57,672 bases of DNA from Thermoplasmatota archaeon (GTDB taxonomy: Archaea > Thermoplasmatota > Thermoplasmata > Thermoplasmatales > Thermoplasmataceae), in assembly GCA_023488885.1 (NCBI GenBank), contig JAMDDH010000014.1, positions 1 through 57,672 of the forward strand. The letters run 5' to 3'. Positions 33,903-45,514 of this stretch are shown in pieces. The notes below the pieces were generated by a model, which saw only the letters and a program-made list of their open reading frames with translations, was not told the origin of the DNA and did not search any database. Positions within the stretch are counted from its first letter, which is position 1, and each line of letters opens with the position of its first letter. A program made the position numbers and the translations under genes.

Positions 33903-35141
33903 ATGGCAACAGATGATCTTCAGCTGAGGAGATACGAATTCAAGAAAGCTCTTCAGGAACTGCAAAATCTGAAGGGAAGAGGAACTGAACTCGTTTCCCT
34001 GTATATCCCGCCAACGAAAATGATATCTGACGTTGTTCAGTATCTGCGGGAAGAATATTCTACTTCAGCTAACATTAAATCAAAATCCACACGAAAAAAT
34101 GTCCTTGCTGCAATAGAATCAATAATGTCCAGGCTGAAGAACTACAAGTTTGCTCCCCCTACCGGACTGGTACTCTTTGTGGGACATGTTTCCACAAGGG
34201 GTGATCAGACAGAAATGTATGCAAACATAATCGAGCCTCCGGAGCCAATACAAACATTCAGCTATATGTGCGATTCTTCATTTCATCTTGAACAGCTACA
34301 GGCACAACTTGCAGTGAAGGAAGCCTACGGCCTAATTGTAATAGACAGGAAGGAAGCCACAATTGGCTTTCTTAACGGAACCAACATAAGCGTAGTTGCT
34401 AATGAACAATCACTGGTCCCCAGCAAGCATCATCAGGGGGGGCAGTCTTCCAGGCGATATGAAAGACTCATAGAAATTGCTGCCCATGAATTCTTCAAAA
34501 AGGTTGGCGAGATCGCAAACAACGCTTTTGTCCCCGTCATTAAAGATATAAATGCCGTTTTTATCGGTGGACCTGGAGCGACCAAGGAGTATTTCTTCGA
34601 GAAAGATTACCTGCGCAACGAGATAAAAGACAAGGTTAAGGATCTGTTCGACATAGGGTACACAGATGAGACGGGGCTGAAGGAACTCGTTGACAAGGCT
34701 GCAGACACAATGAAGGAGATGCAGATATCAAGGGAAAAGGACCTTATCAACAAATTTATGATGGAAATACGCAAGCCTGACGGGGGTCTTGGAGTTTACG
34801 GGGAAAGTGCAATCAAGTCCGCTCTCTTGCAGAAAGCGGTGGACCTTTTGCTTTTATCGGAAGACCTCAGCAAGGTGTCATATACCTACCGGTGTCCCAA
34901 TGACGGGGAGTTAAGAACAATTGTTAAGAAGCAGAATGAGGCGGTAATCTGCCCCAAATGCAGTTCAGCAATGGCACTTGATCACCAGGAAGATACAGTT
35001 GAGGTATTCTACAAGCTGGCAGAGGCATCAGGGGCCAGAGTTGAGTTAATCTCGATCGAAAGCGAAGAGGGAAAATTGCTGCAGAAGGCATTCGGAGGAA
35101 TGGCGGGAGTGCTCAGGTATGTTCCAAAGGTCCTGAGTTAA
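33903..35141 (+). CDS. prf1: Peptide chain release factor aRF1
   Basis: Archaeal/eukaryotic class I release factor that reads all three stop codons and triggers peptide release. NIKS is at residues 57-60, the YxCxxxF decoding element appears as YMCDSSF (121-127), and GGQ is at 179-181 in [16 protein letters not shown]-terminal zinc-ribbon-like segment (CPNDGELRT then ICPKCSSAM) is present in domain 3, as in other archaea. 412 residues is typical. It starts in the promoter shared with pyrH and converges with the PRC-barrel gene. Confidence 0.97.
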   Translation: MATDDLQLRRYEFKKALQELQNLKGRGTELVSLYIPPTKMISDVVQYLREEYSTSANIKSKSTRKNVLAAIESIMSRLKNYKFAPPTGLVLFVGHVSTRGDQTEMYANIIEPPEPIQTFSYMCDSSFHLEQLQAQLAVKEAYGLIVIDRKEATIGFLNGTNISVVANEQSLVPSKHHQGGQSSRRYERLIEIAAHEFFKKVGEIANNAFVPVIKDINAVFIGGPGATKEYFFEKDYLRNEIKDKVKDLFDIGYTDETGLKELVDKAADTMKEMQISREKDLINKFMMEIRKPDGGLGVYGESAIKSALLQKAVDLLLLSEDLSKVSYTYRCPNDGELRTIVKKQNEAVICPKCSSAMALDHQEDTVEVFYKLAEASGARVELISIESEEGKLLQKAFGGMAGVLRYVPKVLS

Positions 35142-35407
35142 TTTCTAAGTTTCTGGCTCCCTGAACTCTCTACAACAAATACGTCTTTGAAAGATTTCAT
35201 GGATTTCAACGGGATCATATACCGCCCCTCCTTATCTATCTGGAAATCCGGGTGCTTGTTAGGGCCGGATGGCTTTACCAGGACGCTTTTAATCGTTCCT
35301 GCTTCGGTATCTACTACAATATTGCTGACTGTACCGATAATCTCACCGTCACTGGTCATTACTGATTTCTTTATCACGTCCGTAGCAAATTTCCTTGCAG
35401 TAGCCAT
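35138..35407 (-). CDS. PRC-barrel domain protein
   Basis: 89 residues from ATG 35407 forming one PRC-barrel: [20 protein letters not shown], then SVLVKP, and [17 protein letters not shown]. Such small archaeal PRC-barrel proteins may act in RNA processing, cell division or as adaptors; recent work on CdpB-type division proteins involves this fold. No partner can be inferred. A TATA-like aataaatcc (35430-35438) about 26 bases upstream favours this start over the longer frame to 35458. Confidence 0.85.
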   Translation of the reverse strand: MATARKFATDVIKKSVMTSDGEIIGTVSNIVVDTEAGTIKSVLVKPSGPNKHPDFQIDKEGRYMIPLKSMKSFKDVFVVESSGSQKLRN

Positions 35408-35600
35408 AAGACATTCAATGCAGGTACGAATAAATCCTTTTCTCTTATAATGAAACAAAATTTTTGTCCGAACGCCCTGTTGTTTACATCGATCTGATCA
35501 GGAATATCCTTTATCTTTGAAGAGGAGACGAATTGCGGGAAATATATTCTGAGGAGAGTCTGCCAGCAATTTTTTTAAAAAAAATGAAGGATGAAAGAAA

Positions 35601-37850
<2,250 letters not shown>

Positions 37851-37983
37851 CTAACTTAGTATTTGAAAATTATGAAAGAGTCGGGATAACACTACTCTTC
37901 ACGCAAAGATCAATTCCAAGGACCGTCCTTCTTCGCCTTCAACATTTTATATGCACTTTGCCTAAATTTCACATAGGATTTGG

Positions 37984-38166
37984 AACTGCGGAAGATTCTT
38001 CTATTTATGGAGATGCTTGAAAGTACACTGGAGGGAACACCCAAGGCTGAAGCAGCCCGAGAATATTGTGATTCCAACAACGACTCTTGAAAAGCAAAAT
38101 TCTCTGCAGGAACAGGATGAAGAGATAACAAAATATCCGGAAAAGGTCAGGGAGAAACGCCAGTAG
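37984..38166 (+). pseudogene. Possible frameshifted gene remnant
   Basis: Two overlapping plus-strand frames read like parts of one protein: KILLFMEMLESTLEGTPKAE followed by AAREYCDSNNDS up to a TGA near 38088, and in another frame TLEKQNSLQEQDEEITKYPE then KVREKRQ up to TAG at 38164-38166. A shift near 38080 would join them into an acidic, coiled-coil-like tail. There is no start signal, and the end overlaps the sulfurtransferase gene on the other strand. This is weak evidence of a decayed gene between VAT and the sulfurtransferase; family unknown. Confidence 0.25.
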
Positions 38167-38992
38167 AGATCGGGTTCTCTTTATAGCTTATCCAGTCGCT
38201 CCAGCTGCCTGCATAAAGTTTAGGCTTGAATCCTGCTTCTGTCAGGGCTACGAAATTGACACAAGCAGTAACTCCTGAACCACAGTAAACGATCACGTCC
38301 CTGCCAATGTCCCGGAACATTCTCAAGAGTTCCTTCCTGTTCCTGAACAATCCTGTTTCAGAAACAGTGTCAGTGTACTGGTAGTTTACAGCACCCGGTA
38401 TATGTCCGGCTATTTTGTCTATGGGCTCTGATATCCCCGCATATCTCACTTTAGTTCTTGAATCTATTAGTGTCGTTGTTGGCTTAATACTCTTCACATC
38501 TTCAACGGAAGCGAGAACAGTTTTGTTTACAACTGGAGAAAAACTGCCTGATCGGAATGGAGGTATCTCTGTTGTCAGCTCAAATCCCAGTGATTTCCAT
38601 TCCACAATCCCTCCGTTCATTATCCTGACCTTGGAATGCCCGAAATAGTTGAGCAGCCACCAGAACCTTGCTGCGCCGGAACCGTCGCTGTCATACGCTA
38701 TTACTGTAATTTCCGGGTTCAACCCGATACTGTTCATTCTCTTGGCGAATATATCCTGATCTGGCAACGGATGTCTTCCACCATGAAGAGTGATCCTTCC
38801 GGTCAGATCTTTTTCCATATCGATCTGGTAAGCTCCGGGTATGTGGCCTTCCAGATATTCCTTCCTGCCAAGTTCAAAATCCGCCAGGTTGTATCTGCAA
38901 TCGGCTATTATCAGGCTCCGGTCATTCAGATGTTCTCTCAACCATTTACATGAAACAAATAGAGAATCGTCACTCTCGCTGGACATTGTCAT
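38147..38992 (-). CDS. 3-Mercaptopyruvate/thiosulfate sulfurtransferase
   Basis: Two tandem rhodanese domains (281 residues). The C-terminal active-site loop is CGSGVTA with C237; CG(S/T)GVTA is the mercaptopyruvate-type signature, whereas classical rhodaneses have CRKGVTA. The N-terminal domain has Asp (D101, AYDSDGSG) in the equivalent place and is inactive, as usual. GHIPGA and the CGSGVTA-adjacent helix are also normal. It diverges from cysteine synthase, so both probably serve sulfur and cysteine metabolism. Confidence 0.9.
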   Translation of the reverse strand: MTMSSESDDSLFVSCKWLREHLNDRSLIIADCRYNLADFELGRKEYLEGHIPGAYQIDMEKDLTGRITLHGGRHPLPDQDIFAKRMNSIGLNPEITVIAYDSDGSGAARFWWLLNYFGHSKVRIMNGGIVEWKSLGFELTTEIPPFRSGSFSPVVNKTVLASVEDVKSIKPTTTLIDSRTKVRYAGISEPIDKIAGHIPGAVNYQYTDTVSETGLFRNRKELLRMFRDIGRDVIVYCGSGVTACVNFVALTEAGFKPKLYAGSWSDWISYKENPISTGVSP

Positions 38993-39122
38993 GGCTTAGA
39001 TTTTGAACTACTTAATTTTTGCGTGATATGATTAAGGAAATAGGATCTCCATTCTATTTTCCGAAGCGGAAATAGTTCTCTCTCGCAGTTAAAGGTATTA
39101 AAGAGAGGTGGAATACGGGGGC

Positions 39123-40061
39123 ATGGATATGTCAAAGGTATCCCGAAGTATCTCCGAACTCATTGGAAATACTCCCATGCTGAAAATTAACAGAATGATC
39201 GGAACTAATTCTGCCAACATATTCGCCAAACTTGAGAGTTTTAACATAGGAGGGTCCATCAAAGACAGAGTTGCCCTACATTTGATTGAATTTGCGGAGG
39301 CATCTGGAATCCTGACAAAAGAAAAAACTATAATTGAAGCCACCTCAGGAAACACTGGAATAGCTATTGCTATGATCGGAGCAGCAAAAGGTTACAAAGT
39401 TACTATCGTTATGTCAGAATCCGTCAGTGTTGAAAGGAGAAAAATAATTAGTGCTTATGGAGCTGACCTGATCCTGACACCAGGGTCCAGAGGAACATCG
39501 GGGGCCATTGAGATAAAAGACAGGCTGGTCCGTGAAGATCCTGACAAATATGTCCCACTGGATCAGTTCAGCAACCCTGCCAATGTTCTGGCTCATTATC
39601 GCGGTACCGGGAGAGAAATCATAGACCAGATGAACGGAGAGATCGACATGGTGGTACTCAGTGTAGGCACAGGCGGAACAAGTTCTGGAGTATCGCTGAG
39701 GATGAAGGAATTCAATCCGGCAATCAAGGTGATCGGAATAACGCCAAGGCTTGGCGTAAAGATTCAGGGAATAAGGAATCCAAAAGAACCCAACCCGTCA
39801 AAACTGGTGCGATACGAAGCAATGGATGAACTGATTGAAATAGATGAAAAAACAAAACAGGAGGCGTTCGAAACAGGACGTAGGGCTGCCAGAGAGGAAG
39901 GACTCCTCCTGGGGATGAGCGCAGCAGTAACGTTGCATATTGCTACGTTGAAAGCCATAGAATTGGGACCCGGGAAGAATATTATCGCGATTCTTCCTGA
40001 CAACGGATTCAAGTATCTTTCGACGGAACTTTTCCAGGATAATGGAAGACTGGTGGAATAG
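39123..40061 (+). CDS. cysK: Cysteine synthase (O-acetyl/phosphoserine sulfhydrylase)
   Basis: PLP enzyme of fold type II. The PLP lysine is K47 in NIGGSIKDR, followed by TSGNTGIAIA (substrate loop), SVGTGGTSSGV (phosphate-binding glycine loop) and PDNGFKYLS at the C-terminus. 312 residues from ATG 39123, which has ggtattaaag 26 bases upstream; GTG 39108 is the longer alternative. Whether the acceptor is O-acetylserine or O-phosphoserine cannot be settled by eye. The divergent neighbour is a sulfurtransferase. Confidence 0.92.
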   Translation: MDMSKVSRSISELIGNTPMLKINRMIGTNSANIFAKLESFNIGGSIKDRVALHLIEFAEASGILTKEKTIIEATSGNTGIAIAMIGAAKGYKVTIVMSESVSVERRKIISAYGADLILTPGSRGTSGAIEIKDRLVREDPDKYVPLDQFSNPANVLAHYRGTGREIIDQMNGEIDMVVLSVGTGGTSSGVSLRMKEFNPAIKVIGITPRLGVKIQGIRNPKEPNPSKLVRYEAMDELIEIDEKTKQEAFETGRRAAREEGLLLGMSAAVTLHIATLKAIELGPGKNIIAILPDNGFKYLSTELFQDNGRLVE

Positions 40062-40145
40062 GCTTGTTCACGCCATATTTTCTCCGCATTTTTGCTATAA
40101 GGAAGCTCTTACGAAAATCTTTAAAGTTTTCAGCCCTTACCCTTT

Positions 40146-41420
40146 GTGCCTTCTAAACGCTTCGACGTTATAATAATTGGTTCCGGAATAGTTGGTCTGT
40201 CCTCCGCTTACCATATTAAAAACAACAACCCGGATGTAAGGATTGCTGTAGTGGACATGGCTCCTACATTTGCACAGGGGAATACTGGAAAGAGTGCTGC
40301 CGGTTTTCGCGATCTTTTCTCTTCAGAAGTTAATTTCAAGCTTTCTCATTCTTCAATCGAATTCTACAAGCACATACAGGAAGATTTGAAATTTGATCTT
40401 GGGATGAAGTTCATTGGCTATCTCTTCCTGTTGAACAACTCAGACATAAGACTGGATGTTCTCGAAACACTTTCCAGAAAAACCAAGGTCAAGCACATAG
40501 ACTCAGGCTCATTGTCGGATTTAGGATACCTGCGGCTGAAACTTGATCCGGAAAACAAGAAGCTCCTGAATCTAAGTGACATAGATGTGGGCATACTCGG
40601 TGAAAACTGCGGAATAATTGAACCTGAACTGGTTGCCGAATTTTATTACCAGGAACTTGTTAAGATGGGTGTCGAATTCTTTTTCAACACAAAGGTCGAG
40701 CAATATAAACTGGAGCCGGTTAACCCGCTCGATTATCCCGGGGAACCATTCCTGTGGCAGAAAACACATTTAAAGTCCATAATGACAAACAATGGCCCCA
40801 TGGAAGCTGACGTTTTCATAAGCGCCACTGACGTCTGGACCACCGGGCTGCTCGATTCAACAGGCATCGACAGCCACATCAGGCCCAAGAAGAGGCAGAT
40901 ATTTCAAATTGGGGGGCCAGAGGTTGAAAAGATATTATTCGGATGGGAGCAGAATGAGGGGTCTATCATGCCATTCACCATACTTCCATCGTATGGCGTG
41001 TATCTCAGGCCGGCGCCCAAGTATAAAGCGTTCTGGGTAGGGTCATCGGACGATTACGGCAGGGACTACTCACTTGAAGTAGATCCAGAGGCTGAAAGGT
41101 CATTTTACGAAAACAGTGTGTCTCAGATTCTTCAGGCGTATTTTCCATCATTTTCAAATTCAAAGCTCACCGGAATGTGGGCAGGGTACTATGCCTATAA
41201 CACAATAGACGGAACTCCGTATATATTCAAAGACCTCAACATTATTGTTGCTACCGGTACCAGCGGAAGTGGAATACTGAAAGGGGATGCAATTGGTAGA
41301 ATAGTGGAAGGCATATATTCAAACAGAGAAAACACCACTCTCTTCGGAGGACTGAAAATCAAGACATCAGCTCTTAGCGTTTCAAAAAGAGAAGTTGATA
41401 GGGAAGAGTTTGTGATCTAA
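40146..41420 (+). CDS. FAD-dependent oxidoreductase, DAO family
   Basis: 424 residues with the dinucleotide motif IIGSGIVGLSSAYHI (G12, G14, G17), followed by the flavin-contact segment GNTGKSAAGFRDLFSSE. The C-terminal FAD-closing motif appears as GTSGSGILKGDAIGRIV. It belongs with sarcosine oxidase, glycine oxidase and the beta-like subunits of proline/dimethylglycine dehydrogenases. The substrate is probably an amino or N-methyl amino acid but is not defined. The start is GTG 40146; ctttaaagttt sits about 27 bases upstream. Its stop interlocks with that of the HNH gene. Confidence 0.82.
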   Translation: MPSKRFDVIIIGSGIVGLSSAYHIKNNNPDVRIAVVDMAPTFAQGNTGKSAAGFRDLFSSEVNFKLSHSSIEFYKHIQEDLKFDLGMKFIGYLFLLNNSDIRLDVLETLSRKTKVKHIDSGSLSDLGYLRLKLDPENKKLLNLSDIDVGILGENCGIIEPELVAEFYYQELVKMGVEFFFNTKVEQYKLEPVNPLDYPGEPFLWQKTHLKSIMTNNGPMEADVFISATDVWTTGLLDSTGIDSHIRPKKRQIFQIGGPEVEKILFGWEQNEGSIMPFTILPSYGVYLRPAPKYKAFWVGSSDDYGRDYSLEVDPEAERSFYENSVSQILQAYFPSFSNSKLTGMWAGYYAYNTIDGTPYIFKDLNIIVATGTSGSGILKGDAIGRIVEGIYSNRENTTLFGGLKIKTSALSVSKREVDREEFVI

Positions 41421-42214
41421 ATCAACGGGGTATCGTCAGCGTCGATGAGAACCCTTACGGCAGTTTCTTTACCTGAAACGTTTGCAGTGAGGGTGGCATA
41501 ATCCTTCACAGAATTATATCTTATTATTTCGGAAAGTACATCCCTATACTGGTCTATGGTCAGTGAAGCTAATGAAACCTTCAGCTTGGCACCGGATAAA
41601 GGCATTACGCGATACAAATGCTCATCCGGATCAAAGATCCTCTCGTGATCCAGTACCAAGCCTATTTTTTTGTCACCTTCATAAGAACTGTTATTATCCG
41701 GAGGAAAGACAAATTCTATTCTCCGTTCATAACTGAAAAGGTCCCTTCGCACGCTCACTGGAACTCCTGCGTAATTATTTGAGAACGTCCTGTGATGGCA
41801 TTCTTCACACAGAGTTACAAGATTCCTGAAGGAATCCGAGCCTTTGTTCTTCCTGGGCACAATATGATGTACCTCGACCTCAAAATGCACCCTGTTGTAA
41901 TTCTTCGAATTGTCTATCGGACTGAGTGATGTTTTTCCGCATAGCCTGCACATGTAGTTATCTCTTGCAAGAACTGCCCTGGAAATAGTGGCCCACGGAA
42001 TGTTCTTTTCAGAACTATCGCCTGAAGGATTGAAATCCACGACCTCTGCTATACCGAACCTTGAAGATACCATTGAGAGAACTGAAACAGGTAATCTTGG
42101 AATATCTTTATAGACGCTCTCAACAAAGGCGGGATGGTCAATCAATTCTTTTCTCCATCCTTCCATTGGATCAACACATATTAGGGATTCGTCGAAACAC
42201 CGTCTTAACGCCAT
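41417..42214 (-). CDS. HNH endonuclease domain protein
   Basis: 265 residues. The HNH/zinc unit is C89-x2-C92 (CRLCG), then VEVHHIVPRKNKGSDSFRNL (H116, H117, N131), then C136-x2-C139 (CEECHHRTF). The N-terminal 75 residues and C-terminal 110 residues are not recognised. Stand-alone HNH proteins include restriction enzymes and repair nucleases. No methyltransferase or specificity gene is adjacent, so restriction is not supported by context. It starts 137 bases upstream of, and divergent from, an ABC exporter. Confidence 0.85.
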   Translation of the reverse strand: MALRRCFDESLICVDPMEGWRKELIDHPAFVESVYKDIPRLPVSVLSMVSSRFGIAEVVDFNPSGDSSEKNIPWATISRAVLARDNYMCRLCGKTSLSPIDNSKNYNRVHFEVEVHHIVPRKNKGSDSFRNLVTLCEECHHRTFSNNYAGVPVSVRRDLFSYERRIEFVFPPDNNSSYEGDKKIGLVLDHERIFDPDEHLYRVMPLSGAKLKVSLASLTIDQYRDVLSEIIRYNSVKDYATLTANVSGKETAVRVLIDADDTPLI

Positions 42215-42319
42215 GGGTGTTTAGTCAAGCGAACATAAAGTTTTCAGAGTGGGGCTTCTGGTCTCAGGAGAGTAAAGAATCAGCATAAATGTGGATTGTT
42301 TACGCCGTTGACAGTAATA

Positions 42320-42328
42320 GTTATAATC
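42320..42328 (+). promoter_or_regulatory. TATA box of the ABC-2 exporter operon
   Basis: gttataatc is centred 27 bases before GTG 42351, which places initiation on the GTG and disfavours the upstream TTG 42333. Confidence 0.5.
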
Positions 42329-42350
42329 GTGGTTGAGGATAGGGGATACA

Positions 42351-43265
42351 GTGCCAGATTACGCTATCGAAGTTCGCAATCTCAAGAAATCATACGGCAA
42401 TTTTACTGCAGTTAACGGCATATCATTCAATGTCAGAAAGGGCGAGATATTCAGCCTTCTTGGACCAAACGGCGCAGGTAAAACCACCACCATAGAAATC
42501 ATGGAAGGAGTAAGGACGAGAGATTCTGGCATTGTATCTATTCTAGGTATCGATCCGGGAAAAGACAGGAAGGCACTGTTGAACATCGCAGGAATACTAC
42601 CACAGGACTTCAACTTCATAAATAACGTGACTCCAATGGAATCTCTCAGGTTCTACATTGGTTCAATGTCAGCGGAATCCGACCCGATGGAACTGCTCGC
42701 GATGGTCGAGCTGGATGATAAATCCAATACCGTATTTGAAAAATTATCTGGGGGGCAGAAGCAGAAGCTGGGCCTTGCCATGTCACTGGTAAATGACCCT
42801 GAAGTCATATTTCTGGATGAACCCACAGCTGGACTTGACCCAATCTCCAGAAGAACGATCTGGAAGGTTATTGGTGACTTGAAGAAACGTGGTAAAAGCA
42901 TAGTGCTGACAACACACTACCTGGAAGAAGCGGAGAATCTTGCTGATTATGTTTCTATTATAAATCATGGAGAAATAGTAGCCAATGGTTCTCCGTCGGA
43001 TATCGTGAGAGAGAATCATGACCACGACACCATGGTTGTGCATGTAGACGATCAAACGGTAATGAGGGGAATTGACCTTGGAGTAAATTACACGATCCAG
43101 GGTAATAGCGTAACAATCAGCCTTACCGAGAATGCACAATTCTTCAGCGTGGTCGAAAAATTCAGGCAATTGGGAATAAATATTACAGATCTTACCCTTA
43201 AAAGAGAAAGTCTTGAGGACGTGTTCATAAGAATGGTTAACGGAGATAATTCCAATGAAAATTAA
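42351..43265 (+). CDS. ABC transporter ATP-binding protein (ABC-2 type)
   Basis: ATPase subunit of about 304 residues. Walker A is GPNGAGKT, the Q-loop lies in GILPQDFNF, the signature is LSGGQKQKLGLAMSL, Walker B is VIFLDEPTAGLDP, and the switch histidine is in LTTHYLEEAE. The C-terminal extension (about 220-300), with SVVEKFRQLGINITDLTLKR and SLEDVFIRM, is typical of DrrA/NatA-like exporters. It overlaps the permease gene by 11 bases, so the pair is one unit. The substrate (drug, lipid or polymer) is not evident. Confidence 0.94.
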   Translation: MPDYAIEVRNLKKSYGNFTAVNGISFNVRKGEIFSLLGPNGAGKTTTIEIMEGVRTRDSGIVSILGIDPGKDRKALLNIAGILPQDFNFINNVTPMESLRFYIGSMSAESDPMELLAMVELDDKSNTVFEKLSGGQKQKLGLAMSLVNDPEVIFLDEPTAGLDPISRRTIWKVIGDLKKRGKSIVLTTHYLEEAENLADYVSIINHGEIVANGSPSDIVRENHDHDTMVVHVDDQTVMRGIDLGVNYTIQGNSVTISLTENAQFFSVVEKFRQLGINITDLTLKRESLEDVFIRMVNGDNSNEN

Positions 43266-44355
43266 CAGGATTCTTGGTTACTTCAGGCTGCATAGCATAT
43301 CATTCCTGAGATCTAAATCCGGGGTCTTCTTTGTGGTAATATTCCCATTGATACTCATGCTTATCTTCGGCTCTATTTTCGGAGGCACGACATCCAATAA
43401 AACTAACTTAATCGTCCAGAATCTTGATCCAGGGCAACAGTCTTGGGGCCTAGTCAACGTGCTTAACCATACAGATCTTTTCAGTATCAAGATAATCGGG
43501 AATAACGAGAACATATCTTCGGCTGCATCCCATATGTCAATTGATCAGGGTATAGTTATACCGGCTAACTTTACGGCTAATTATCATAATAATTCAATTT
43601 TCATTCGGTATTACCACAATCCGTCCAGCCAGTATTCTTCATCGGTCAATCTTCTGATAAACAATATACTCCTCCAGTATTATGGAGGCTCCAACAGCCA
43701 GTCTGTGAAAGTGAACATTGACAGTCTTCCAATTTCAGCAACCATTCCAAAACCAGTCGACTATTATCTTCCTGGTCTGATTGGATTCACAATGCTGAAC
43801 GGAGTTTTTACAACCATTTATCAGGTGCCTAACTACAGGCAGAAGAAAATTTTCAGGCAACTTTCATTTTCCGGCTTAACGAAGAGTGAGTGGTTGGCTT
43901 CCTCAACACTCTTTTTCTATGTTATTACGCTAATCTCTGACCTCATACTGTACGTTGTTGGCCTTCTATTTTTCGGCATAAAAATTTCACTGTCCCCTGT
44001 CAACGTGATTGTTGCTGCTATTACAATATTTTTCGGTATGCTCATATTCATTTCCCTGGGCCTTATAGCCGGAATTGCAACTAAAAACGAGGAAACGGCT
44101 AGTATAATCGGGAATTTAATCTTCTTTCCTATGCTTTTCCTTTCCGGAGTGTTTTTCCCCACTTCGTTTATGCCGCCATTTCTGCTCACTATCTCTTCGT
44201 TCCTTCCTCTGACTTATTTCATCAATGCCCTGAATTCAATATTGATATTCAACGATGCTTCCAGTGTGGCTCTTGACATAATACTGATGGGAATAGGGGC
44301 AGCAGTGCTCTTCGGGGTGAGCAGCTACCTGGCATCCCGTATAGAAGATTTCTGA
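43255..44355 (+). CDS. ABC-2 type permease
   Basis: 366 residues. One membrane helix near 24-44 (FFVVIFPLILMLIFGSIFGG) is followed by a large outside loop of about 130 residues, then five helices from about 180, with the ABC-2 block LSFSGLTKSEWLASSTLFFY and ending FPTSFMPPFLLTISSFLPLT then YFINAL. This is the DrrB/YhgE-like exporter layout. It pairs with the preceding ATPase. Confidence 0.9.
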   Translation: MKINRILGYFRLHSISFLRSKSGVFFVVIFPLILMLIFGSIFGGTTSNKTNLIVQNLDPGQQSWGLVNVLNHTDLFSIKIIGNNENISSAASHMSIDQGIVIPANFTANYHNNSIFIRYYHNPSSQYSSSVNLLINNILLQYYGGSNSQSVKVNIDSLPISATIPKPVDYYLPGLIGFTMLNGVFTTIYQVPNYRQKKIFRQLSFSGLTKSEWLASSTLFFYVITLISDLILYVVGLLFFGIKISLSPVNVIVAAITIFFGMLIFISLGLIAGIATKNEETASIIGNLIFFPMLFLSGVFFPTSFMPPFLLTISSFLPLTYFINALNSILIFNDASSVALDIILMGIGAAVLFGVSSYLASRIEDF

Positions 44356-44413
44356 ACGGATTATCGAATCTACATCGTGTTCAAAAATTGGCCAGTATCC
44401 AGCCGGTTGTAAA

Positions 44414-45508
44414 CTATTTCAGCCTAAAATATTCCAGGGCTCTCTTTTTTACGGACTCGTCTTCAGGGGGATCTCTTTCCGGTATGGAACCCCAGATGAA
44501 TTCTTCCTGCCTGCCTTCCACAAACTGCTGTATCAGCTTTCTGTCTTGGGACATGACAACTATGCTTGGGCCGGTGTCGGCAGTAAAGTAGATGCCCGCG
44601 TTCTTTTCCTGAAATATTTTGAGATCGTTGATTATCGGAAGGCTCTGTGTTGTCTGAATGAAAAATCCTCTCGACATGATTATCGAGTTGAGTGTGAACA
44701 TTTCCTGCTGAGCACGTTTCATAAGGTACTCCAGGTCGAAATCATTGTCTAATTCTGAAATGATTTCCTGGAATTTTGCAGAAATCCACCTACCATAGAA
44801 TTCTGACGATTCGGCCACGCGATGGGCATTGTCGGTTACCCATTTCGACTGTAACGGGAATGCCCCGAAGTGAATCTTGTTTCCAGGTTCTGCAACTCTC
44901 ATTCCGAAACTGTGGTTCTCCATAATATACGGATAAGAAAGCCATAATGAAATTGCTCCGGAAACAGAGCGTGTACCGGAACCTGATACCAGTCTTGCAA
45001 ATCTCGAGGTAAGAGATATATCTTTAAGGCCCTCTTCTCCAAACACATTCGATACCAGCGCCCTAGCCGTTGCAGCAGCTACCGCAGCAGACTCTCCAAG
45101 ACCCTTTGCTTCACTATATCTTTTCTTGCGTTCTATATAGAATTTGAAGGATCCGGTTATCTCTCCCAGATCCTTAAAGAATTCCAGTGCACGGACTGCC
45201 TTTTCGGAATAGCCTCTTTCAACTTTTCCATCCAGAATGACAGAATCCTGTCCACCTTCCTTTACATATTTGCAAAATGCAGTAGAATGGCTGAAATCTG
45301 TAAGCATGGAAATAGATGGGAAATTGGCAATATTCACTGACTTGTCAAAATAACCAAGAAACTTTTCGAGGCCGATAATGGGATACCCATAACCGGAAGT
45401 TATTCTTCCTTCTTCCAGTTCACTCCGGTGTTCCACGATTGGATGGAAAATACCCTTGTCTCGGAGTCTTCGTTCTATAAGCTGCCCCACTTCTTTCGAT
45501 TCAGACAC
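44414..45508 (-). CDS. Probable mevalonate-3,5-bisphosphate decarboxylase
   Basis: GHMP-fold enzyme of 364 residues related to diphosphomevalonate decarboxylase. The decarboxylase catalytic triad appears conserved: K49 in LEKFLGYFDK, R180 in RLVSGSGTRSVSGA and D311 in FTADTGPS. The phosphate loop is KGLGESAAVAAATARALV. In Thermoplasmatales a decarboxylase of this kind acts on mevalonate 3,5-bisphosphate to give isopentenyl phosphate. The adjacent upstream gene looks like the kinase making that substrate, which favours this call over classical diphosphomevalonate decarboxylase or mevalonate 3-kinase (about 320 residues, without the full triad). The start is GTG 45508, six bases after the kinase stop. 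The exact substrate is inferred. Confidence 0.82.
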   Translation of the reverse strand: MSESKEVGQLIERRLRDKGIFHPIVEHRSELEEGRITSGYGYPIIGLEKFLGYFDKSVNIANFPSISMLTDFSHSTAFCKYVKEGGQDSVILDGKVERGYSEKAVRALEFFKDLGEITGSFKFYIERKKRYSEAKGLGESAAVAAATARALVSNVFGEEGLKDISLTSRFARLVSGSGTRSVSGAISLWLSYPYIMENHSFGMRVAEPGNKIHFGAFPLQSKWVTDNAHRVAESSEFYGRWISAKFQEIISELDNDFDLEYLMKRAQQEMFTLNSIIMSRGFFIQTTQSLPIINDLKIFQEKNAGIYFTADTGPSIVVMSQDRKLIQQFVEGRQEEFIWGSIPERDPPEDESVKKRALEYFRLK

Positions 45509-45514
45509 TTTAAA

